From Zanthoxylum bungeanum (Eukaryota; Streptophyta; Magnoliopsida; Sapindales; Rutaceae), in NCBI GenBank assembly GCA_019454045.1, contig SKCR01001810.1, positions 1 through 64,000 on the forward strand: a stretch of 64,000 bases of DNA, written 5' to 3'. Both the position numbers and the translations under genes were made by a program. The notes below the pieces were generated by a model. The model made no database searches and had not been told where the DNA came from. It worked only from the letters and a program-made list of their open reading frames with translations. Below, in pieces: positions 46,827-59,251 of this stretch (its first letter is position 1; every line of letters starts with the position of its first letter).

Positions 46827-48762
46827 TATTAGAGTTGGTGTTTAGATTGCTAATCCAGATCGTATTTATGTCCGATTCATAAATACGAGCAATTCTATTT
46901 TCCATAATATTACTAATTTAATGGTAGCACCCTTGTCTTTTATACACTTATTCGATCTAATTATGATTAGATATCTGATTACGATTAGATCGAAACTCAA
47001 TCTGGTTCAGTGATACATGTATATTAGACAAAGACCCTAGGATCTACGATATAGTGCGTAGTTACAACGTAGTTTGTAATTGACATTGGGAAACACACTA
47101 TTAGATGTATATCCTTAAATAAAGTTCATGGTCATGATTTACTAACACGAGTCGATTAGTAAAATCCGCTAAGACCAGTATATGTCATATATCGTGACTT
47201 GGTCCGATGGTTTATCCCAGTGAACCATGAGTCTCGGGAGACTCATATAGACATGTAGGTGTTTATTTGATAAGACACTGAACGATTCACTGAAGGTTTC
47301 CTAATAGATGGTACACAGACGTCAATATGAACCTTCTCGAGTTGAGCGAGCATAGTGGTCCTTCGACTTGAGATACCATAGTGGGATATATGAGTTATCC
47401 ACCACACTTTGATGGCAGTCACGTTAACGATCTATTCATGATCAGACCTCTGCCTGTTCGTTGGGTGTGGACTGATGCTCATGATATCCAATGCGTATCA
47501 AGATATGATTTGTCACTTCTGTGTACATGACATAATCATCCTCAAGTGTTTACGATCTAGTAAATCCATGGCCATGGTATAACTTCGAAAATTAGTTCTG
47601 AGTGTTATTTAGAGATCGTAAATTAAAAGTCGACTTTATTATACCGAACAGATTTGACGTTTTCATCTATATCCCAAGTATAATACGGATAGCATATGAT
47701 GGATGGATTATACATATGTAATGACCTCAGCTTGTATAGTTTAGCGAAATTATCCGTGGTCGTCATAATCCATGAGTGGGTGGATTATGGATACTGAATT
47801 AGATTTCGTGACGGATAAACATAAACTTAAAGAGTCTCACAATATGAAGTGTACTCGTTGAGCACTTGGACAACTCGATATGAATAATATAGATTATTCA
47901 TTATACTTCATCGGAATAAATGAGTTAATTCGGATCGTTTAATCGGTTAAATGAAAACACATGCATTAATGGATTTTGTCCGATAATAATTATTGTGTAT
48001 TTGTATTTGATACATAATACGATTAGATACACATTAATTGTTTGTCAAATGAGATTTTGACACATGCCATAAATTAGCTTCCAATTTAATCAATTGTCGA
48101 TGAGTTGCTATTCTAGAGTGTTATGACCACTCTTATGGCACCTAGAATTGTTCTTGGGTTGTTCATATGTGGTGACTTTGGATGGTGTCTTGATTAATTA
48201 GATTAATCTTGATTTTTTGGATTTAAAGCATGAAAAATGGGTATTTTGTGTTCTGGATCAGATCTGGAAAATTTAGTGCATATGTTGATGTATTTGATGT
48301 TATATTAATGTAATGAATGTATTTGGGAGTTGGAACAACTGCCGGAATGTGTTTCCGAGTTGAAATAAGCAAAAAATGGCCAAAAACGGCGTTACCGGGT
48401 GGATTTTGAGCCAACCGGGTGACGACTATTCCAAACAGTGAATTCGTCACTGTTTGGGCAGCCATGAACTGCCTTGACACTATTGGGGCTGACCTGGGCA
48501 GTCCCCATAAGTGTCGGGTGGTCGGTTTGGTCAAAAACACGTTTTGCATCATTTTACGGAAAAACATTTTTCGTAAAAGTTTCGCGATATTTCAACTTTA
48601 TTTATGTCAATATTTGATATTGAATAAATAGGTTTAGGTAAAATATGAATAAATTATTCATATTACATATTTAATAATTTATTCGGTAATTTGGAAAGGT
48701 TTTAAATTACAATTTCGCTCGAACCGCGCTTCTGCCGCGCCCCATCACCCAAAACCCCAACA
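46827..48762 (+). repeat. 5' LTR, shortened by an about 600-bp deletion
   Basis: 1936 bp, TATTAGAG (TG decayed to TA) to CCCCAACA. Matches the 3' LTR except that 56659-57257 has no counterpart; the break is at about 48075. The related solo LTR (52769-55163) has similar sequence there, so the loss is in this copy. Confidence 0.9.
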
Positions 48763-48766
48763 AAAA

Positions 48767-48778
48767 TAGTATCAGAGC
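48767..48778 (+). promoter_or_regulatory. Primer-binding site, tRNA-iMet type (one mismatch)
   Basis: TAGTATCAGAGC, one change from TGGTATCAGAGC, four bases after the LTR. Confidence 0.88.
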
Positions 48779-51700
48779 AGGTCTGATGCTTCATCCAAAA
48801 TATTATTCATGCTTGATATTTGATATTTAATCCAATTTTAATGTTCGTACATGCATGTAATCTAGATATGTTTATTTACGTTTAGGTTCTACGTTAAAGA
48901 AAATGTAACGGAAATTTAATTGTTAAATTGTGTTATCTTTTCTAAGGTAGAATTGAAATGTTTAGAAAATGATTTAGATTAAAAATTATGCATTTGATGT
49001 AGAGTATAACTTCCTAAGGAAAATCCTCGCTTAGAAATAAGGCTGTTAAAGTAACGTGTATTGGATACATGTTTCTTGGTCCGTCTTGTCAGTACGGTTT
49101 ATGAGTATCTTTCTAACTAACTATACTACTCGAGATCGTGCCAAAGCTGTGAGGGTGTAGGTTATAATTATTATCCATACCGGTTGTATATTGATACTGG
49201 ACAAATCCAAGTGAAAGTGGAAATCCTGAACGTGCCAAAGCTGTCAGGACTATATCGGTAGCTTGAGTTTGTCATTGACAAGTGTAGTCTTGATACGCCT
49301 CCCTATGAACGTGTCAAAACTTTCACAGCGAGTAACGGTCATGACCAAAACCAGGAGTCACTGGTGAGTGATTGACAAAAATTTGTCTACCTAATGAATA
49401 AACGTAGGCGAGATCGTGCCAAAGTTGTGAGTCCAAATATATTCATGGGATCCTACTCTCACTATGGAATTTGATTTAATTATTGAATTCCCATTGTCCG
49501 TTGGGGATTACGGTATTACGTAAAGTAGTGGGAGACACTGCTGGGTTAAAAATCCATAACTTAAACAATGTGTAATTTTATGGAATTTCCTGCTTCGTTT
49601 TCCTTTCATTCTATATTGTTTATAGATTTATACTTCTAATCCACTGCATTTATATTTCTTGAATATATATTTTCTGACTTTACTTATGGTTGCGTTATTC
49701 TAGAATAGGTTCTAGAAAGATAGTAGACTTAGATATTGTTAGATTAGTTGAAACCATCGGGAACTGTTGTTCCAATTTCCTAGTAAATCAAGATGGTTTG
49801 TGACTTAGTTACTAAGTCACGATAGGTAATCTAAATGGATATCTTCTTTAGGATATAATTATCTAGAGAGAATAGTTTTTTATGCAGTAAGAATTGACAC
49901 GAGCTAGTTCATGTCTCGAGATTCTTGACTGGCATTAAGAAAAACCATTTAGTATTTGTTTATCTTATAATGACGTTTCTTGGCTTTACTGACTTTTAGA
50001 AGTCACGTGTTTGACACAGTTTGCTAATCAATTATTTGCAATCGTTGTGAATAATTGAACGCAAATTATAAAGCTAAAGAAAGGAGATATGTATATTTGT
50101 GTATAGAGAATATCGATTCTCATAATACGACAACTGTAGGTATTGGATACCAGATCTCCCGTCTAGTTATTTAAAATAATGTTTAATAACTGTTTTAATA
50201 TTTGATATCAGAACTTGTGACTATTGGATAGTTACATGTTCTGTATAAACAGTTGTTACATATTTTGATATGACTAGTAGTGTCATTGATGGAAGATAAA
50301 CATTAAGAAAATATTCGGTAGAGTAAATAATTGAGCACTGTGCTTTATGAGGTTTTATCATAAAAGCATCAGATTGCTTATTCCTTATTGTAAAAGATGG
50401 TCTGATATGAGATCACACCACATATCCTTATCCATTTAATGAATATTGTATTCAGGATGTGATTAAATATCATTTAACCAATGATCGTCATTGGACCACA
50501 GATTTATTAGACTAATACATTGGATGTATGTAGTTTAATGAATTAGAAATTACCTTAGATAGTTTTCTTTACTCCGTAACTTTGTTAATGATTTGTCATG
50601 ACTTAGTTACGTGTTTCTAATAGAGAACATATTGAACATCTTGAATGGTTCGAGAACTTTCAATATGTTTCTAATGAAACGCGGATAGAATATTTTGAAT
50701 AGTTCAAGGATGTTCTATTTGCGGTGTTGATAACTATGAAATTCATTGTGAGTATTTGAATTGTTCGAAGATGTTTGATATGATCAAACACATGAATTTA
50801 AGGCAATTAGTTCTAAATTTATTTAATGAATATGATTCTTAATCAATATTAAACTTCCACGATTCCATTTTGATGGAATTGGTCAGTGGGTGTTGTCGAA
50901 TCTTATATGATTTGATTCGTTGATATTGAATGTTACTGAATTGGTTTTCAATACTCTTGGGGTTATGCTCCATTAAAACTAATTCATCTCTTTAATTAAG
51001 GTTCCATTAGTTTCTACAGTTACATATATGATATGTATAGTGGAAAATTCGAATCTTGAAAAGTTTGAGATTTGAGACTTTCTTTTGTATAATTGTTATA
51101 TAATTGAAAGTACTTGCACCTCAGAGGTACAAGTAAGGTTTATCATTTATTCTATTTGATAGAATATCATATTCTATTTAATGGAATATTTTTTCTACGA
51201 TCCCGAGTAATAATTTTTTTTATTACTTGGTGTGTTAATATCAGATGCTGACAATTGTAGAAAAGACTTGACTTATTGAAGTCAAATGTGAGAATGATAA
51301 ACTGAAGTGGAACTACATAATTAATAAGATGAAATGACCCTTAGATAACTTCCGTATAAGTTAATAGGATGTAAGAATCATTTACAAAGTATTTGATACT
51401 TATTGGTTCTGCTGTTTTCTTATCGAAGAAAATTATCCTAAAGCTTATAGTGGGAGCGATATTTGATATCGATTTCGGAAATTAGCATTGAACCATAGAT
51501 CTAAGATTGTTCATAGCTTACTACGATCAAGTTTTGAACTTGGTTAGGCTTTCATTATGAATCGTTCATAAAATGTATAAATTATTGCGTAGCAAAAGCA
51601 AAGTGAGCTTGATAAAGGTTTGACTTTTATAGTATGACAGTGAGAAAAGTTATACTCAGTAGTCTATTGTAGATTCTGAGAATACTTGTCTCAAGTCGCA

Positions 51701-52763
51701 CTAATTGAACAATTAAAGATCTGTTGGTTAATGTTGATATTAAACTATGTATTTTGGCTAAAGAATACAAAATGGCGTTCTTGAATGGTTTCTTCGAATA
51801 AGAGATCTGTCGTGATTTCTTTGTTTGAAGAAGTTCATTCTAGAATGGACCTAGAGTTTGTATTCTGCTAAGATCACAGTTTGATATACTGGCTTATGGA
51901 GCCTATTGTAGACTTATATAAGCTTTCCGGAAATCCGTGTTCTCTGATTTTGATATCAGTCAGATTGTCTGGTTTTATCGAAGTATAGAGAATACATATT
52001 TGTTAGTAGGGTCAGTGAGAGCGTACAAATTTCTTTCTAGTATTATATATCCTAAGTCTTATTTTCTCCATGAAAGTAGTGGGAGTGGTCTCTGATATAT
52101 TTGATATATAAAATTTTATATATGATATAAAAACAAGAGACTTACGAAATACTCCCAGTAGTCACATACTAGATATGATCTAGTAAAGAACACAATAAAA
52201 CTATCTGTATGACAGTTAGTGTGACTGTTTGACAGTTAATGTGTCTTTCATATATATAGTATTCATCTTTCATAAGTGATGATACCTTTGTCGAAAGAAA
52301 GATTGATTGGAATGTCTAGTCAATCTTATGCATCATAAGATGATGTCATAATGAATGCTATATTAAATGCGATTAAAAATATCAATTTAATCGTAATTGT
52401 TACGAGTTATTTTGATATGCTAAAGACCATATGATGGGTCTTGAAACATGTTCTTTGTGATCTTTGAGATATTAAGAACGAGTTTCTTATTCATGGAGAA
52501 TTTTGTCAGCAACCATAAGGTCAGATTAGTTTGGATCCTAATTATGACGTTAGATGGTTTATATCATACAAAGTCAGAAAAGATGCAGTGGGAGTGTCAC
52601 TGTTGATTCTACTGAAATAGTGGAATCAGTTACAACTTTTGAAGTATTGTCTTATGAAGTTGCAAAGTTACCCTATAGATTAGAAGTTTTCATATTAGTG
52701 TAGTGTTTGCGATTATCTCATAGTATTTAGATTTGATTTCTAAATACATAGACAACTTAGTAG
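48779..52763 (+). pseudogene. Decayed copia-like internal domain
   Basis: No long frame. Near 51757-51800 the words KMAFLNGFF resemble the copia RT motif (V)KTAFLNGxLxE; near 52275-52340 a PLSK...SYAS-like order appears. Gag and integrase are not readable. The first kilobase is leader with a repeated motif (49137-49428). Most of the element's coding is lost by substitution and deletion. Confidence 0.6.
49137..49428 (+). repeat. Fourfold CGTGCCAAAGCTGT motif in the leader
   Basis: Copies at 49137-49150, 49231-49244, 49310-49323 (CGTGTCAAAACTTT, drifted) and 49415-49428 (CGTGCCAAAGTTGT), about 80-105 bp apart, downstream of the primer-binding site. Confidence 0.85.
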
Positions 52764-52768
52764 CTATA

Positions 52769-55163
52769 TATTGGGGTTGGTGCTCACATCACCAATTCCC
52801 AGTTGTATTTCCTTATGAATACTTCTGTAAAACATTATTATTTTGAATAATATATGTAGTTTCTATAATATAATGTATCTTTTAATATGGTAAAGACATA
52901 ATGACCTTAGAATGACTAGTCATGGTACAGTTACAAAAGCGTCGCAACTGACATTGAGTTGTATCATGACGTTGTCATTCTCAAACAGTTCCTGGTCAAG
53001 GTTTACACTACTTGGTCAGTATAGTAAACCTGTTGAGACCGGTACATGTTGTATACTGGAATATATGATTCCAATGGTTTCTCAATGAACCATAAGTCTT
53101 GGAGACTAGTATAGACGTGTAGGTGTTTATAGCGGATAAACACTGAACGACTCACCGAAGATTCTTAATGGATGGTACACCAACGTCAATAAGAATCTTG
53201 TCGGGTTGAGTAGCACTTGTGATTCTTAGACTTGAGATGCCACTGTGGGCACATGAGACATCTTCTACACTTAGATGGCAGTCACATCACCGATCTATTA
53301 AGATCAGACCTCCGCCTGTTCGTTGGGTGTAGAAAGATCCTCAGTGTGTCCTGTGTGTATCAAGATAGGATCCTTCAGTTATGTGTAACAGAGCATAGGT
53401 AGTCCATATGATTAGAAATCAGATAAAATCCATGGGCCCGTGGTACAATTTAGAAGTTAGTTCTAAATGTTCTTTTTGAGATTTCTAATAGAATAGTCGA
53501 CTGGATAATCCATATAGAGATTTGACGTTTACATCTATATCTCTGGGATTTATCCGGATACCTGTGACGGAGGAATTATACATTTTCCATGACCTCGACC
53601 TGTATGATTCAGCGAGTTTATCCGTGATCGTCATAATTTACGGGTGGATAAATTATGGACACGAAATTGGATTTCGTGACGGATATGCCTGAATCTACAG
53701 AGTCTCAATAATGAAATATACTCATAGAGCACTAGGGCAATAATTTTAAATAATATTGATTATTTAAAAAGTCGTTTAAAGGTTAAACGCAAAATACATG
53801 TGAAAGGACCCGATAGTCATTTCCTTAATTTTTGTGTATTTGTATTTAATACTTGATTAATTCAAATACACATTAATTAATTGTCAAATTGAGATATTTG
53901 ACTAATATCATAAATGGATATATGTATTTAATATTTAATGTAAATATTATACATATATTTAATATATTTGTATTTAATTAATTAATTGTTTAATTGTTAA
54001 ATGATTAAATTAATTAAAGTATAGATATTTTAAGTTATGATATTTGTTTTAATGACTTAGTTGCCATTGTTGAAAATTATCATTAAAGTGTAATGATCAT
54101 TTTATCAACTTGGCAAAATGAAATTCAAATGAAATTAAAAAGAAAATATCTTGTATTTACTTATAGGCAAATTCGGCCAAGGTGAAAATTGTACAAGTAT
54201 ATATTGTTTTATTTCATTAAGGGTTTAATAACTTAATACACTTTATACAAAAACTCCATTGAAGAAACAAAGGAAGCTAGAAAGAAAGATAAAGAAAAAG
54301 AAGCCAAACTTGGAATTTTAGTAAGTTTTTCCAACTTACTATTAGAGAAGAAAATGTTTATTTGATTTTAGGCTACATGCTATGATGTTATCTTGTTATT
54401 ATTTTCTTTATTCATTGTGTTTTGTTTGATGGAAGTTTGTTGATAGGGTTATGCATGTATAAAATTCAAAGGATACTTCTAATGAGTTAGTAAGCACACT
54501 TTTGTAAGTTTGAGAAACTTTGTTGCTAATCTAGAGTTGTTAACCCACTCTTAAATGACCTAGATTTGATCTATAGTTATTTAATTGTGTTGAGACTTGA
54601 TTTGGATGGAAGAAACATGATTGAAGTAATTGATTTAACCTATTTGGTCTAATTTGTCCATTTTGAAGAAATTGAAAAATTAGGGTTTAAGACCACTTCC
54701 AAATTTGGGGCTTTTCATTTATATGGTGTATTTAGGTGTGTATATGATGCATGTAAAATATTGGGTTGATTGGATTTTGCCTTGATGTGTTTTGAATCAT
54801 GGAAGTGCAAAATGCACATTACCCCCCCTTTTGGAGGCTCACGGCTTTGGGGTTATTTTTGGGTTTTTTGTTGCAAATTGTATTTTGACATTTGGGACAT
54901 GTTAAAATCATCCTAGAAATGATTTAGAATCATTCAAAATTGTTTTGAACAATTTCGGATTAAAAATAATCAAATGCTCGTTTAGGGGTAATTCGGTAAA
55001 TTCACATGAATTCGATTTATAGTGTTTTATTTCATAATTTGATTATTATATAATAAAATAAATAAGTTTATTTTATTAATCCGAGAAAAAGTTTTGAAAT
55101 CGGAAAATTTGATTTTCCACTGTTTCCGCTGCGTTACCGGATATCCGCCATAAAACCCAAACA
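52769..55163 (+). mobile_element. Nested solo LTR of a related family (2395 bp)
   Basis: TATTGGGG to CCCAAACA with perfect target duplication CTATA (52764-52768, 55164-55168). The layout and many blocks (GGTTGGTGCTC start, CGCCTGTTCGTTGGGTGT, TTGGATTTCGTGACGGAT) match the host LTRs, but it is clearly diverged, so it is a sister family that inserted into this element and lost its interior by recombination. Confidence 0.88.
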
Positions 55164-55398
55164 CTATAACACATTACTAATATATCATCTGAGTGATATT
55201 GATGTGGAATTTGGATTCTACAAAATATGAATGATGCTGGTTAAGGAAAACGGTTGGATTTGTTGGGCAGACTCGATTTGTTAAAAGCAGACTTACTTGT
55301 TGTTGCCTACCTCTTGAGTTCTGGTGAGCTCTTGAGCGCCATGTGTATGTGATATACATTGAGATATGTATATGATACCGTGAATTGGCACTAGAGCA

Positions 55399-55410
55399 AT
55401 TGGGAGAAAT
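55399..55410 (+). promoter_or_regulatory. Polypurine tract
   Basis: ATTGGGAGAAAT directly before the 3' LTR. 55169-55398 is the end of the internal domain and holds no frame of interest. Confidence 0.82.
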
Positions 55411-57945
55411 TGTTAGGGTTGGTGCTCAGAGTGCCAATCCAGATCGTATTTTTGTCCGATTCATAAATATGAGCAATTCTATTTTCCATAATATTACTAA
55501 TTTAATGGTAGTACCATTGTCTTTTATAAACTTATTTCGATCTAATTACAATTAGATATTTGATTACGATTAGATCGAAACTGAATCTGGTTCAGTGATA
55601 CGTGTATATTAGACAAAGACCCTAGGATCTATAATATATTGTGCAGTTACAACGTAGTTTGTAATTGACATTGGGAAACACACTATTATATGTATATCCT
55701 TAAATAAAGTTCATGGTCAAGATTTACTTACACGGGTCGGTTAGTAAAATCCGCTGAGACCAGTACATGTCGTATATCGTGACTTGGTTCGATGGTTTAT
55801 CCCAGTGAACCATGAGTCTCAGGAGACTCATATAGACATATAGGTGTTTATTTGATAAGACACCAAACGAATCACTGAAGGTTTCCTAATATATGGTACA
55901 CCAACGTCAATAGGAACTTTCTCGAGTTGAGCGAGCATATTGGTCATTCGACTTGAGATACCATAGTGAGATATATGAGTTATCCTCCACACTTTGATGG
56001 CAGTCACATCAAAGATCTATTCATGATCAGACCTTCGTCTGTTCGTTGGGTGTGGACTGATGCTCATGATATCCAGTGTGTATCAAGATAGGATCTGTCA
56101 GTCCTGTGTACAAGGCATAGGCATCCTCACATGTTTAGGATCTAGTAAATCCATGGTCGTGGTATAACTTTTGAAATCAGTTCCGAGTGTTATTTAGAGA
56201 TCGTAAATTGAAAGTCGATTGTATTATACCAAACAGATTTGACATTTTCATCTATATCCAGGTATAATACGGATAGCCTGTGACGGAAGGATTATATGTA
56301 TGTAATGAACTCGACTTGCATAGTTTAGCGAGATTATCTGCGGTCGTCATAATCCATGAGTGGTTGGATTATGGACACGAAATTGGATTTCGTGACGGAT
56401 AAACCTAAACTTAGAGAGTCCCACAATATGAAGTGTACTCGTTGAGCACTTGGGCAACTCGATATGAATAATATAGATTATTCATTATACTTCACCGGAT
56501 TAAATGAGTTAATTCTGATCATTTAATCGATTAAACGATAACACATGCATGAAGGAATTTTGTCCGATAATAATTATTGTGTATTTGTATTTGATACATA
56601 ATACGATTAGGTAAACATTAATTGTTCGTCAAATGAGATTTTGACACATGCCATAAATATATGTATTTATTATTTATTGCAAAATAAAAATACATATATA
56701 ATAAGAATTACATTAATTAATTATTTGGATATTTAATTGTTAAATATTTGAATTATTATTTAATAAACTTTTTCCAAAAATGTTATGAAATTTGTCCAAT
56801 TATTATTGGTCAACATGGCATGAATTAAATTAGACTTTATGTGTGCAATTTTGATTGGATATCATAAAGTTTAATTCTTTTAATTTGATTAAAATTGAAA
56901 AAGACCAAATTGCCCCTTTTTACCCACAAAGTCGGTCACCAGTATTAATTAAAGAAAATTATTTTCTTTCTCACTTTATCAAACACCATGGCCGAGATTC
57001 ATAACAAGAAATGGGTTTCATTGTTCCTTGATGATTCAAGTTAAAAACAAAGGAAAAATTCAAGAAAAAAGGCTTGAAATCAAGAGATTAAAAGGAAATC
57101 TTATACAACCCAAGCTTGAAATTTTTTTCTTGTTTTCTTGAATTCTTGGGATAGTTCTAGGGTTCCTTTGTTTGTGGAAAATTGGGGCTTTTGGTTGTGG
57201 ATGATGAAATTGGAAGTGTTTGCATGTGTGAAGTAGTATTTGAAAGTAATTATTGTAATTAGTTTCCAATTTAATCAATTGTCGATGAGTTTCAATTCTA
57301 GAGTGTTATGACCACACTTATGGCACCTAGAATTGTTCTTGGGTTGTTCATATGTGGTGACTTTGGATGGTGTCTTGATTAATTAGATTAATCTTGAATT
57401 TTTGGATTTAAAGCATGAAAATGGGTATTTTGTGTTCTGGATCCGATCTGGAAAATTTAGTGCATATATTGATGTATTTGATGTTATATTAATGTAATGG
57501 ATGTATTTTGAGAGTTGGAAGAATTGCCGGAAAGTGTTTCCGAGTTGAAATAAGCGAAAACGGCCAAAAATGGCGTTACCTTGTGGATTTTGAGCCAAAC
57601 GAGTGACGACTGTCCAAACAGTGAATTCGTCACTGTTTGGGCAGCCCATGAACTGCCCTGACACTATTGGGGCTGACCTGGGTAGTCCCCATAAGTGTTG
57701 GGTGGTCGGTTTGGTCAAAAACGCATTTTGCGTCATTTACGGAAAAACATTTTTCGTAAAAGTTTCACGAAATTTCAACTTTATTTATGTCAATATTTGA
57801 TATTGAATAAATAGGTTTAGGTGAAATATGAATAAATTATTCATATTAGATATTGAATAATTTATTCGGTAATTTGGAAAGGTTTTAAATTACGATTTCG
57901 CCCGAACCGCACTTCCGTCGCGCCCCATCGCCCAAAACCCCAACA
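55411..57945 (+). repeat. 3' LTR (full length, 2535 bp)
   Basis: TGTTAGGGTTGG to CCCCAACA; matches 46827-48762 plus the 600 bp missing there, and 63077-64000. Minus-strand frames 48223-48567 and 57383-57736 occur in both LTRs and are not genes. Confidence 0.94.
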
Positions 57946-57950
57946 GGTCC

Positions 57951-58797
57951 AACCATCTACCGCCTCATCCAGGCCTGCGAGTAAACACCGCCGTGTGCTC
58001 GGGGAAGAAGTAGTCGACCTCCAAGAGGAAGTAGAAGAAGAACCTCTCACAAGGAAGTCTGTTGCTCGGAGGGAGAGGCAAACTGCTGAGGCTCCCCCAA
58101 GACCGGGAAGGGTGGGGTAGTGTTGGGGGTGGATGACCTTAGTGCGAAGGTCCGAGATACGACATCCCATCTGGTTCCTGCGATCAACTTACTGGCAGAG
58201 ACAGTGCCCCCCGAACGGATCCCAAAATTTGAGGACATCTCCCCTGATGAGGTGATTTCCAGGTTCTCTGCCCAAATCCTCAAGGTAAACATTCTTTCCT
58301 ATTTCCGTTCTTTATTTTTACTTGACGGATTCTAACTTCTTCTTTCTCTCTTGCAGATGGGTTACGTAATGGCCCAGAATAAAGACTTGCTGATGAGCCT
58401 TATGACCGATGGGGGCTAAGTGCAGAGACTCCAATCTCAGATTACAGAACGGGAGGCCGAGCTGGGTAGGAAGGAGAAAGATCTGAGACAGGCCACGGCC
58501 GAGCTGGCCAGAAAAGAGAAAGAAAACCAAATGCTTAGACAGGCCGCGTCTGAGGCCACCGCATTGATCGATTCCCTCCGTAATGCCTCCGCCATTGCAA
58601 AGAAGAAAATGGAGGAAGCCGAGGAGGAATCCAAACTTCTGAGGTGGGAGGCCGTAAGCTCGGATTCTAAGCTAAAAGCGGCGATCAAAGAGATGGATCA
58701 GGCTCGAGAGGACCTGAAAAACCGGGAAGCCCAACTGGAAGACGAGCTGGAGAGAGCCATGCTCGAAGGGGTTGGTGATTGTGCTCAAATCATTCCA
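57951..58797 (+). pseudogene. Tat antisense gene, coiled-coil part, first copy
   Basis: Resumes directly after the GGTCC duplication. Exon to 58284 (GVDDLSAKVRDTTSHLV, PPERIPKFEDISPDEVISRFSAQILK), intron 58285-58356 (GT-AG), then exon 58357 on: MGYVMAQNKDLLMSL, a stop (TAA, about 58418) and a long coiled coil (LQSQITEREAELGRKEKDLRQ; KSKL-type heptads to about 58790). It ends at the junction of a tandem duplication. About 93% like the second copy by eye, so the duplication is not fresh. Confidence 0.8.
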
Positions 58798-59246
58798 ATG
58801 TTATGTTAATGTAATGGATGTATTTTGGGAGTTGGAAAAGTTGCCGGAAAGTGTTTCCGAGTTGAAATAAGCGAAAACGGCCAAAAGTGGCATTACCGGG
58901 TGGATTTTGAGCTAACCGAGTGACCACTGTCCAAACAGTGAATTTGTCACTGTTTGGGAAGCCCATGAACTGACGTAACACTATTGGGGCTGACCTAAAC
59001 CTATTTATTCAATATCAAAAATACATTTTACGTCATTTTGCGGAAAAATGTTTTTCGTAAAAGTTTCGTGAGATTTCAACTTTATTTATATCAATATTTG
59101 ATATTGAATAAATAGGTTTAGGTGAAATATGAATAAATTATTCATATTAGATATTGAATAATTTATTCGGTAATTTGGAAAGGTTTTAAATTACTATTTT
59201 GCCCGAACCGCACTTCCGCCGTGCCCCATCGTCCAAAACCCCAACA
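58798..59246 (+). repeat. LTR 3'-end fragment within a tandem duplication
   Basis: Matches 57481-57945 and ends CCCCAACA|GGTCC like the full LTR, so it is not a separate insertion but the left part of a duplicated 1.3-kb unit (57481-58797 copied as 58798 to about 60097). Contains the inverted 26-bp segment described under findings. Confidence 0.88.
58994..59122. repeat. 26-bp perfect inverted repeat from a local template switch
   Basis: 58994-59019 is the exact reverse complement of 59097-59122. In the sister copy (about 57675-57715) the left place holds unrelated LTR sequence of about 44 bp, while the right arm is present. So the left arm was copied from the right one. Confidence 0.93.
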
Positions 59247-59251
59247 GGTCC

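Larger units (their letters stand above)
46827..57945 (+). mobile_element. Long-LTR copia-like retrotransposon (11.1 kb, with nested solo LTR)
   Basis: 5' LTR 46827-48762, primer-binding site 48767, internal part, purine tract and 3' LTR 55411-57945, with perfect target duplication GGTCC (46822-46826, 57946-57950). It splits the Tat antisense gene. Faint copia RT remnants near 51760 and 52270 support Ty1/copia. No frame over 100 residues remains inside. Confidence 0.93.

Noticed and set aside
48223..48567. 114-residue minus-strand frame, also at 57383-57736
   Set aside because: Present in both LTRs with different lengths; LTR sequence without protein family match.
58798..59246. Apparent separate solo LTR insertion next to the 3' LTR
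   Set aside because: It lacks the 5' part of the LTR, has no own target duplication, and is followed by a second copy of the gene flank, so it is part of a tandem duplication.
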